Assembly (NCBI GenBank): GCA_023213315.1 | Contig: JAKCPI010024975.1 | Location: 1-64,000 of the forward strand | Length of the DNA stretch: 64,000 bases | Source of the DNA: Euborellia annulipes | Taxonomy: Eukaryota; Arthropoda; Insecta; Dermaptera; Anisolabididae | Direction: 5' to 3' | Position numbers and translations under genes: made by a program | Shown: positions 55,915-64,000 of the stretch, one piece after another | How the letters are laid out: every line of letters starts with the position of its first letter | Numbering within the stretch: the first letter of the stretch is position 1 | Notes under the pieces: generated by a model | Seen by the model: only the letters and a program-made list of their open reading frames with translations | What the model was told of the DNA's origin: nothing | Database searches by the model: none

Positions 55915-56532
55915 CCTTTTTCTATCAATTGAGTGAATATTCGAGATTGCTTTATAGAGAGAGAAAAAATTTTCTCTAATTAATTTCCCTATTGAAATAG
56001 CATGTACATTGATTTTTTTATTAAAACTTTCGACGAAAATAGAATAAGGACCAATATCCTCTGCATTATACCTATTTGCTGAACATAATTTAGCATAACT
56101 ATTTTCAACAAAACTATTCGACATATCCACCTGGTTATTATTTGAACTTTGAGAAGATATATTATTTTCTATTTGTGAGAAATGACCCTGTTGAGAATAA
56201 TTTGTGGGAGAATGTGAATCATTTGGTAGATTATTAGAGGGTTGGGAAGTGACCTGGATATGATGATGATGATGATGATTATGTGACTGACCATCATTTT
56301 TTAAAATTTTCAGTTCATTCGCAGTTGCGTTGTCTTCATTTTTTCTTTTCGTTGAAGGAAGGCCTTGCATCTCTTCTACTGCTACTGGATTTTCTTCTAG
56401 TTCCCAATGTTCATCTTCGATTATTTGCCTCGAATTTTCAAAATCCAAAGCGTTTGCAATTCTTAAAAAATGTGTGTCTTCTTCTAGGTTATATAAAAAT
56501 TGATTTTCAAAATTGTCTTTTTGGGACCCCAT
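55900..56532 (-). pseudogene. Jockey-type ORF1, N-terminal part
   Basis: A 210-codon frame starts MGSQKDNFENQFLYNLEEDT. The first ~150 residues are acidic, then Asn/Ser/Gln-rich and disordered, with a His run (HHHHHH) encoded by a GAT-type trinucleotide repeat near 56260-56278. From about residue 165 the sequence becomes folded-looking (GPYSIFVESFNKKINVHAIS), typical of the region before the RNA-binding domain of insect Jockey-clade ORF1. The frame is lost in an A run near 55915-55922: the natural continuation KVKIIINSMQEANMLIEAEF is in the next frame. The start Met follows a plausible short leader and is probably original. Confidence 0.75.
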
Positions 56533-56700
56533 GGGGAACCCAATTTATTGGTTCACAACGCGAAGAAGAGTTTAAATATAATGTTATAGAGGTACCAAGC
56601 ACAATATAGGAAACTAAAATTGATTTTATCAAAAATTTTCACTAGTATAAAACTTTTTTTATTTACACCATTCCAGATTAAAATTTTCCATCTGACGATT

Positions 56701-57083
56701 AAAATTCATAAAGTAACTATTTTATTGTTGATTGTTGCAGTGTTTATTGTTTGTTATATATATATTATAGAGTTTTATTTATACATATTTTATTGTTGAT
56801 TGTTGCAGAGTGTATGTTTATTATTTATTATGTTAAAGAGTTTTATTTATATTTATGCATTTTCTATTGTTGATTTTATAGAGCTGTTATTTGTTATATA
56901 ATATTATGGAATATTATGTATACAATTTTTTTATTATTGTTGTTTGTGAGTATTTTTTTTTTTTTTTTTGTGTGATTTGTTTGTAAAAAAACCATGTAAT
57001 TGGACGCTACCGTCTGTATGGGGTTGGGGTGAATAAATAAATAAATAAACATTATATATATTATAATCTATAGGTAAGAGAAA
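56701..57083 (+). mobile_element. Family A remainder containing a LINE 3' end with AATA tail
   Basis: After the target duplication, AAAATTCATAAAGTAACTAT continues family A. At about 56722 it enters a TG/TA-rich 3' UTR with about three ~75-bp degenerate tandem units (TTTATTGTTGATTGTTGCAG). This ends TGTAATTGGACGCTACCGTC ... GGGGTGAATAAATAAATAAA. The family A terminus ATCTATAGGTAAGAGAAAGT follows at 57067-57087. Confidence 0.65.
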
Positions 57084-57087
57084 GTAA

Positions 57088-58565
57088 AAAAAAAAGAATC
57101 ACAAATAAAGGATATTTTTTGTTATTGATTAAAGAGATTCGATTGTTTGATAATAATTTTTTATCTCTATTAACAGAAGATCCAAAAGTATTATGATCTG
57201 ATTATAGATATGATTAAAAAACAGATATATGATATTGAAACTTTCATTAAATAAATAATTTATTAATAATCCTTTCATTTGATGATGGAACGATAGCCTT
57301 ATTTCAATTATATATTTATATAATGTGATAATTATACAGGCTAATGAACTTGGTATTTAGATTTTTGTTAATTTATAAGATTGAAAGAGGATAAATGTAA
57401 TATTTTATTCATTAAACGATTCCAGAAGGATTGTTTCCGGGAGTAATTTCATTAAAAAGTTGATTTACATTTCTATTAAAGCTTGGGTTTGTACATATGA
57501 CTTGAAATAAGAAGAAGAAGTAAATAAGCAAGAAAGTAAGTAAGTAATCTTGTAAGATAATTTACGCCTGGGTAAGTTGATCAAATGATGATTTGATTCT
57601 CTTGAGCCCTTTTAGGCGTCGATTAGTTGAACGCTTTCATCGTATTTCCAGCACTTGGCATTCACTACTCCCCGACTCGTGTGGGCCTCGACTGGAGTCA
57701 GAGGCTGGAGTGATATGGAATGAGGGGGGTGAGTGTAAGTATCTGGAAGGAAGAAAAAAATATCGACGCTACCCGCGTCAGCTGAAAATAAGGAAACGAT
57801 GACTAGCATGGTTAAAGAGCAGACTGCTTTACCGATCGATGCTGGTGGGGGTAAAAAAAAAAGCAGCCTCTCTGCAATTTGGTTTTTGTTCAATACCTAT
57901 TTTGGATTTTATTTATTTATTTATTTTTAAGAGAAGAAGAAAAAAAAGATTCCTATTTTCAGGGCAGAACTCGGAATTAAACATCATCCGTAATCTCTTA
58001 AAACTCTTCTTTTTGATTAAGTACATTTATAAACTGGTCATGTACTTAAATCTAATTTTCATGTTGCTCATGTCCTCATCCATTATATTTTTCTTTCGTT
58101 TTTTTTTCCCCTTCTCTGTGCCAATCAGTCAATGTGTGTTTAACATTCTCTCCTCATTCATTCATTCTTTCAACATTTAAAACGTTTTGATACATTATTA
58201 TTATTTAATCGATTCATAATCATTCATATTGTAAATTATTTCAAGAGGGATTTAAAAAAAAAAGATTTGTTTGAGCCCGGGGCTGAAAATCCTACAGCCG
58301 TTCGCCCTACATCTCCCTTGAGGGCCTAGTGATTGAAGTGGTTTTAAATAAAACATACAAAAAACAAATAGGCAAAAATAATACTATACTAGTACTATTT
58401 TACCTCATATATCATGATAAATATGATTATTTTTAAAATAAATTTGTAGATAACTTTCAATTATTGAAGGTATGTGGACAGTTATATTATATTTTTTTAA
58501 TTTGATAAAATTTTTTACACTTTTACGAGTATTCATGGTTTAAATTGAGAGGAATAAATTAAAAT
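57088..58565. other. AT-rich DNA with a GC-richer block at 57590-57800
   Basis: The block contains open frames of 60-93 codons on both strands. The minus-strand one has a hydrophobic segment (CSLTMLVIVSLFSADAGS) but no clear Met context or domain. No repeat copies noticed. Identity unknown. Confidence 0.3.
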
Positions 58566-58583
58566 TAGGTTTTGAATTGAAAT

Positions 58584-58894
58584 AATACGGGACTCTTGGG
58601 CCTTGGTGTAGGGGTTAGCGTGCTGGCCTTCTGTACCAAGGACAGGGCCGGAACTAGGAGATTTTTTAGGGGGGGGGGGGGGGGCAAAATTTAATTTGCC
58701 GCCCACACGAAGTTTTCTATACAAAATTCATATCATTTTTACTTTTTTTTTTTTTTTTTTTTTTTAGTAAATATTTCTTTAATTGCCGCCCCCCTAGATC
58801 CCTAGATCCGGCTCTGACCAAGGGTCGCGGGTTCGCATCTCGTCTTATGTGACAATTCGGCTAATGTCCGAAACAAAATTTTGAGGAAAAAAAA
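58584..58894 (+). mobile_element. tRNA-derived SINE (family S3) with ~18-bp target duplication and a hAT insert
   Basis: The head CTTGGGCCTTGGTGTAGGGG (A box) is split at 58642 and resumes with ACCAAGGGTCGCGGGTTCGC (B box region). The tail AATGTCCGAAACAAAATTTT is followed by a short A run. Flanks TAGGTTTTGAATTGAAAT (58566-58583) and TAGGTTTTGAATTTAAAT (58895-58912) are a target duplication with one mismatch. Confidence 0.8.
58643..58816. mobile_element. hAT-type miniature element (CAGGGCCGGAACTAGG family)
   Basis: Ends CAGGGCCGGAACTAGG / CCTAGATCCGGCTCTG, with 8-bp flanks ACCAAGGA and ACCAAGGG. Interior: a G run, an AT-rich middle and a C run. Inserted exactly between the SINE A and B boxes. 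Confidence 0.85.
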
Positions 58895-58912
58895 TAGGTT
58901 TTGAATTTAAAT

Positions 58913-59868
58913 CGCGTTTCATTTAGGCCTATATAAGTTAATATATATATTTTTTTTTTTTTTCAAAATTTTGTTTCGGACATTTACCGAAACGTTATTG
59001 TAATTTTTTCCAAAATTTTAAATAGAACATAAGTTAAATCCAAAACCTATAGAGGTTTAAAATTATCCTCAAAATAATTTTTTATTTCATCAAGAAATGG
59101 AAAGGCTTTTTGAAATTTTGTTGAGGATTATCCCTCATTTTTATATCCTTTTATAAATAAATAAATAACAGCTTGAAAAAGAAGAAAAAAACATTCTATA
59201 ATAAAAATATTTATTTATTTTCTTCGCATGATTTCTCAGATTTAAATCCTATTTTCATCTATATATTCAAATCTTACCTTATCAAATCAAATGTAGAAGT
59301 TATAATATTGCAATTGAAAATAGAAATAGCAGCAACAAAAAATAAGTTTGAAAGAAAAAATAACAAAAAAATAAATAAATAAATAACCAAATCGAATTTA
59401 TTTAAAAGAAGGGAAGTGAAAAATGCATAGACTTGGGGTTTGACATTTATTTGAAAACGAAAATTACAAATATTGTATGAAGTCTAACAATAGAATAATA
59501 GACAAATAATAAACAAGTATAGACATTTTATTAATCGCTAATCAAGCCAGTATTTGTAAAAAAAAAAATTTGGAATGACTTCCCTTAAACTTTTTCGTCA
59601 TCCATTTGGCTACTTGAGTTTTCAAGTAAACGTGACCACACACACACATATACAGTGATATAATCCCAAAAATGATTTTTTTTTTAATTAGGGAGGACTC
59701 AAAGGTCGAGAATTATCAAAATTTTGAGGTAGAATTTTTTGACGATTATAATATTTTCTCTACAGTAATAATCTGCATCAATGTGGTTAAAAAAGATTTT
59801 TTTAGATTTTTACCTGACCAAAAGTGGTTAAAACCGTCCAAAATTGGTTTTAACCACAAAATTAATTT
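58913..59868. other. AT-rich DNA
   Basis: An inverted copy of the S3 tail (TCAAAATTTTGTTTCGGACA) lies at 58963-58982. No gene recognised. Confidence 0.4.
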
Positions 59869-59960
59869 AAATTGTATTGGATTCCAATAAATTTGAATAA
59901 ATAGGGACAAGGTCTAAATGGCTTCTGATGCCGAAAAAGGCCTTAAATTAAATTAAAAAA
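59869..59960 (+). mobile_element. SINE S2 tail fragment
   Basis: ATAAATAGGGACAAGGTCTA with GATGCCGAAAAAGGCCTTAA is the S2 3' body with an A-rich end; the head is absent. Confidence 0.6.
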
Positions 59961-59963
59961 GTA

Positions 59964-60085
59964 AACGGGTGGGGTCGTAGGACCCAGGCAGGAACGAAGT
60001 TCCTCACGCCTTTTCTTCAACTCAGGGTCTAGCCAGGGAGCTGCGCCCGGTGGAACCTCTTGCTCGTCTTCGGCGAAGATACACT
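59964..60085 (-). repeat. Dispersed GC-richer repeat, copy 2
   Basis: Inverted relative to 14963-15120: CTCACGCCTTTTCTTCAACT, GGAACGAAGTT and CCTCTTGCTC match. It lacks the AT insert present in copy 1, so copy 1 probably gained it. Confidence 0.65.
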
Positions 60086-60560
60086 GAGAAAAAATTTGGT
60101 TTTGTCAACTAAATGAGTTTAGTTGAAATTTTATTTAGTTAAGACAACTAAATAATCTTACGACTATGAAATCGTAGTTGGGGCAACGAAAACAATTTCA
60201 TAGCGACAAATAAATGGTTTAGTTAAAACGATTTGACTAGGTCAATTACATTATTGTAACGGTAACAAAATTTCTTTGATCAATGCTACTAAATATTTAG
60301 TCAAGAGTCAACAATATCATTTGGTACCCACAAAAGATTTTATCATTATGACAACAAAATTATTTTGTTGCTACTAATAAACGGTTTAGTTGGAACCGTA
60401 TAATTGGAACAACTAAATTTTTGCAAAGATTACTAAATTATATTCATTGACGGCACTAAATATTGGATAGTAGTTTAGAGACAACAATATCATTTAGTAT
60501 CCACGAAAAACTTTATTCATTGAAACAAAAAATCATTTTGTAGTAAATTCGAAATTAATG
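60086..60560. repeat. Degenerate ~170-bp tandem repeat
   Basis: Segments around ACAACAATATCATTTAGTAT and CTACTAAATATTTAGTC recur about 170 bp apart, with a third weaker unit upstream. Rich in TTTAGTTG/CAACTAAA words in both orientations. Confidence 0.6.
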
Positions 60561-61041
60561 CTGCTACTGTTAAAATTTTCTATGTTAATTTTACAAACAA
60601 TTTTTTTCCCCAATGTTTTGGTAACAATTATTAAATTAAATACTTAATAATAAAATAATAATAAATAATTATTAAATTTAATATTATTTAATTCCAAATT
60701 TTAATTTTCCAAAATATTATTTTTATTTAATGAAATTTATTATTATTATTTATTATTTATTTCTCAAGTAGAAAAACGGATTTTTTTCTTTAAAATTTTT
60801 CTAACGTCTTTTAACGACATTTATGTAAAATTGAAAAAATTGACCGTCTTTCGAATACAATTCAATTGGCTTGCTCCTCTCGCCCAGTAAAGTCGCCTTG
60901 CTAATTCATATTAATTTGCGTCCTGCAAAATAAACACGACAGCCCTTGTCGCTATTATTATTTCTTTTGTTACATTTACATTACCCTTATTTATTAAAAT
61001 TCTGATTGACAATTTTATTTTTTCATAAAAGTATTTAGATC
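60561..61041. other. Possible upstream flank of the SAM-like gene
   Basis: AT-rich, then a GC-balanced segment (60850-60960) just before the ATG at 61042. No TATA box or initiator can be assigned with confidence. Confidence 0.3.
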
Positions 61042-61489
61042 ATGAATGACGAAATTGCATCAGTTTTACTGAAAGAGTGGAATTTGGAAAAACATTAAGA
61101 AGAATTCAAACGTAAGTACATAACGATATAATTATTAAAATTTTCCTTCTTTTTTATCATCTTTATTTTTTATAATTCATAAATAAGTCAGTAAATAGCG
61201 ATTTTCTTCTTTCAGTCGAAACAATATTAAGAAATACTGAAAAGGGAAAAATTCTACTTGAATCTCGTCCGGCCGATAAAAAATTGCAGGATACGAATAG
61301 AGATTTTGTACCAGGTAGTTCGATTAATTGTAGCAAAAGTTATAAATGCCTATCCTAATAGCAGGTACAAAGAATAATTTTGTTTTCGCCTTTTTATATT
61401 GTCATATTTTAAATTACTAATAATAAGTTAATTTCTTGTTTTTAAATGCTTTTATTTAACTTACTCTTTCAAGGTCACCAACTTTATGG

Positions 61490-62482
61490 CTTTGTTAAGG
61501 ACACTTCCCGATGAGCTAGAGGTGTGAAATTTGATATTTAAGAGTCATTTTTGATGACGCAAATTGTGAGTTTGGTTTTACCAAAATAGACCAAACTAAT
61601 GTGGTACTTTATTTGAAACCCTTCGTGAATTAATGTAATTTCAAAAGACTTCCCGATGGGCTAGAGGTGTGAAATGTAATACTTAAGAGTCTTTTTGATG
61701 ACGCCACTATATGGTGGTTTTGATCAAAATAGACCAAACTAATGTGGTACTTTATTTGAAACCCTTCGCGAATTAATGTAATTTCAAAAGACTTCCCGAT
61801 GGGCTAGAGGTGTGAAATGTAATACTTAAGAGTCATTTTTGATGACGCCACTATATGTTGGTTTTGATCAAAATAGACCAAACTAATGTGGTACTTTATT
61901 TGAAACCCTTCGTGAATTAATGTAATTTCAAAAGACTTCCCGATGGGCTAGAGGTGTGAAATGTAATACTTAAGAGTCATTTTTGATGACGCCACTATAT
62001 GGTGGTTTTGATCAAAATAGACCAAACTAATGTGGTACTTTATTTGAAACCCTTCGCAAATTAATGTAATTTCAAAAGACTTCCCGATGGGCTAGAGGGT
62101 GAAATGTAATACTTAAGAGTCATTTTTGATGACGCCACTATATGGTGGTTTTGATCAAAATAGACCAAACTAATGTGGTACTTTATTTGAAACCCTTCGC
62201 GAATTAATGTAATTTCAAAAGACTTCCCGATGGGCTAGAGGTGTGAAATGTAATACTTAAGAGTCATTTTTGATGACGCCACTATATGGTGGTTTTGATC
62301 AAAATAGACCAAACTAATGTGGTACTTTATTTGAAACCCTTCGCGAATTAATGTAATTTCAAAGACTTCCCGATGGGCTAAAGGTGTGAAATGTAATACT
62401 TAAGAGTCATTTTTGATGACGCCACTATATGGTGGTTTTGATCAAAATAGACCAAACTAATGTGGTACTTTATTTGAAGCCT
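61490..62482. repeat. ~144-bp tandem array, seven units, in the SAM-like gene intron
   Basis: GACTTCCCGATGGGCTAGAG recurs at about 61503 (variant), 61647, 61790, 61934, 62078, 62221 and 62364, so spacing is 143-145 bp. Units are nearly identical except the first and the last, which degenerates. Shared words include TTTTGATGACGCCACTATAT and AGACCAAACTAATGTGGTAC. Confidence 0.95.
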
Positions 62483-62657
62483 CACGCAAATAAGGCCCTA
62501 TTAACTATAGTTTTGAATTTTGATATTTACGAGTCATTTTTTTATGATAATGAATAATTTTTCAATTGAACCAAATCAAAATAGGCCAAACTAATGTGGT
62601 ACTTTATCATATTGATGATTTTTGATAAGACTAAAAGACTAAAAAGCTTAAAATAAA

Positions 62658-62936
62658 AATAAAATAAAAAAGATTTTAAAAAATGCTTTTATTTAAATTG
62701 AACTAAAAAGAGAGAAATAAGAAAAAATAATTTAATTGTTCTTGTTAAAATTTTTTAATATTTATGACTTAAAATAAAAGCGTCGGGGCGAGTCTGAATC
62801 ACTTCGAAGGCCCCCGCTTTTATTTTAAGTTAAATATTAAAAAATTTTAAAAGAAAATTAAATTATTTCTTTCTTATTTTCTCTTTTTAGTTCAATTTAA
62901 ATAAAAGCATTTTTTTAAAAATCTTTTTTTTATTTT
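62658..62936. repeat. Palindrome in the SAM-like gene intron
   Basis: Left arm 62658-62782 and right arm 62814-62936 are inverted (AAAATGCTTTTATTTAAATT, GACTTAAAATAAAAGCG). A GC-rich 30-base spacer (tcggggcgagtctgaatcac) lies between. It ends immediately before the exon at 62945, so the arm supplies the splice-site T tract. Confidence 0.85.
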
Positions 62937-63193
62937 ATTTATAGAATTGCAATGATGTATGGGATGGCCTAGGAAAGCAAATAGTAGAACTATTTCCAGC
63001 CGAGCATCTGCTCTATTATATTAGAATAGGTAAAACTAAATCAAAGATAACAATACATATAAAAGGATAGAAATAAGGATAAGAGACACCTCTCAACACC
63101 TCCAAAACTTATTAAAAACGACACCTTTAAACGAAGGTAAAAGTAATTTATATTAACTAATTTTTAACATTTGTTACTTTTAATATTGTCTAT

Positions 63194-63468
63194 AGCCTTC
63201 GGGCCTTGATGTTAGGGTTAGCGTGCTGGCCTTGTATACCAAGAGTCGCGGGTTCGGACCCAGGCAGTCCGATGATTTTATTCAAGCCATTTGGATACAA
63301 AATGGCTTGAATAAAAATGCCTGACCCCCCAAAAAAAATATATATATACAGGTATATATATATATATATATTTTTTTTCTATAACGGTTATCGTAAAAAG
63401 CTCGAGTTGCCGAAAAGACTGTGTGCATGTATGTGTGTGAAAAAAGTGTGAATGTTTAAAAAAAAAAT
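63194..63468 (+). mobile_element. SINE (S1) in the last intron of the SAM-like gene
   Basis: GCCTTCGGGCCTTGATG head, GGTTCGGACCC B box, body and A tail. A (TA)n expansion interrupts the body at about 63338-63372, and the adjoining T run is also expanded. Confidence 0.85.
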
Positions 63469-63811
63469 ATTACTAACTTGTAAGCTTAATAATATATTTT
63501 ATTTTATTTATTTTAGATTCTCAAGTGGCTGTTCAATTATTATTATTGCCACATTATATCGCCCCTAAAAAGCTCCTAAAGGCGCAAAAGAAAATATATC
63601 GTTGTTCCATTGGAAGTGCAAAGGATTCTTCAATTTTTCGAGCTTCTAATTGTTTGACGTCTGCATAAATGATGCCATGTACGCGACTACGTCTACCCTG
63701 GAAGCTATTGATATTTGTTTTAAGGCTTTTTTGTTTTTGGATTTCTCTTATCCAGTTGACAGCGAACACATCTGGACAATCATTCAAAGCATAATATACA
63801 TTTTTTTGTAA

Positions 63812-64000
63812 CAAAAGTACAAAATAAAAATTAATTTTACATTTATTTAAAAAAATTGCTTTATTTTTTATACCTAAAAATTTTCATGTATGAATATCGT
63901 ACTTGTTAGATATAAGTTGATCTTCGTACATCTCATAATCAAGAAAAGTTGTAAATTTTTTGTTGATCTAAGTAAATCAATTTAAATCTTGTTTTGATTA
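63812..64000. other. AT-rich flank
   Basis: No gene or repeat recognised to the end of the window. Confidence 0.4.

Larger units (their letters stand above)
54682..56688 (-). mobile_element. ORF1-only Jockey-like LINE copy (~2 kb)
   Basis: Minus-strand insertion bounded by CATCTGACGATT on both sides (54670-54681 and 56689-56700), a 12-bp or longer target duplication. It has a short 5' leader, a gag-like ORF1 and a 3' UTR ending AAAATGGCCTGATGGCTAGA..TTTTGGCC and an A-rich tail at the left edge. The reverse transcriptase/endonuclease ORF2 is absent between ORF1 and the tail. With the 5' end, ORF1 and 3' end all kept, this looks like an internal deletion derivative mobilised in trans, comparable to ORF1-only half-LINEs. 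Confidence 0.75.
61042..63811 (+). pseudogene. Decayed multi-exon SAM-domain-like gene (arthropod-type family)
   Basis: Four exon-like blocks with GT-AG borders. 61042-61111 encodes MNDEIASVLLKEWNLEKH, a stop, then EEFK, like the start of a SAM domain. 61216-61364 encodes LETILRNTEKGKILLESRPA and, after a 1-base shift near 61300, VVRLIVAKVINAYPNSR. 62945-63029 encodes VWDGLGKQIVELFPAEHLLY. 63517-63811 begins DSQVAVQLLLLPHYIAPKK and, in another frame, ends STLEAIDICFKAFLFLDFSY then HIWTIIQSIIYIF. The block order resembles a family of uncharacterised, often multicopy arthropod proteins with an N-terminal SAM-like region and a C-terminal 'DICFK..F...YP......W..IQ' block. That resemblance is recalled, not searched. 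A premature stop, two or more frameshifts and a phase mismatch into exon 3 indicate a pseudogene. Confidence 0.5.

Noticed and set aside
57612..57893. 93-codon minus-strand frame with a signal-peptide-like segment
   Set aside because: The hydrophobic segment is internal, no family is recognised and the opposite strand is also open; left as unassigned.
63554..63814. 86-codon minus-strand frame at the right edge
   Set aside because: It is opposite the last exon block of the SAM-like gene and resembles no family.

Overview
This is a eukaryotic, almost certainly animal and probably arthropod, genomic window. It is strongly AT-rich, shows GT-AG spliceosomal introns, and holds very little coding sequence. 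Most recognisable sequence is mobile DNA: tRNA-derived SINEs, hAT-, piggyBac- and Tc1/mariner-type miniature elements, a Jockey-like LINE fragment, an abundant ~650-bp family of unresolved class, and many foldback (palindromic) elements. The species call is inference; no rRNA or mitochondrial marker is present.

Genes. The left edge carries the last two exons (113-273, 568-765) of an intact YqaJ/lambda-exonuclease-like nuclease. The right edge carries four decayed exons (61042-63811) that resemble a multi-exon, SAM-domain-type protein family of arthropods; they have a premature stop and a frameshift. Two weak exon candidates lie on the minus strand at 10.1-10.65 kb. A Jockey-type ORF1 (gag-like, three zinc knuckles) is broken by frameshifts at 54.9-56.5 kb.

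Layout. 0-4 kb: YqaJ exons, a 650-bp near-perfect palindrome, a SINE holding two nested hAT miniature elements, and another hAT miniature element. 4-13 kb: a tRNA-like copy, several ~650-bp family-A copies, a ~770-bp direct duplication and a SINE insertion with a clear target duplication. 13-27 kb: inverted tRNA-like SINEs, foldbacks, a foldback with a 30-bp minisatellite core, and GC-richer repeats. 27-31 kb: long AT-rich DNA with no recognisable element. 31-49 kb: foldbacks, tandemly expanded family-A DNA, a ~1.4-kb piggyBac-like element with TTAA target duplications, a Tc1-like miniature element, a 2-kb nested inverted repeat and a MITE-centred palindrome. 49-60 kb: family-A copies, one interrupted by the ORF1-only LINE copy, and SINEs. 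60-64 kb: the decayed gene, whose introns hold a ~144-bp tandem array, a palindrome and a SINE.

The most notable signal is that several otherwise unrelated foldbacks carry, on each arm and reading outward, the conserved boxes of a hammerhead ribozyme (CUGANGA, a stem II hairpin, GAAAC, GUC). Most have almost no stem III. This matches the small, dimer-acting hammerheads known from Penelope-like retroelements. One foldback has a minisatellite whose repeat unit itself contains the CUGAGGA box. No reverse transcriptase of any type was found, so all these elements must have been moved by enzymes encoded elsewhere.
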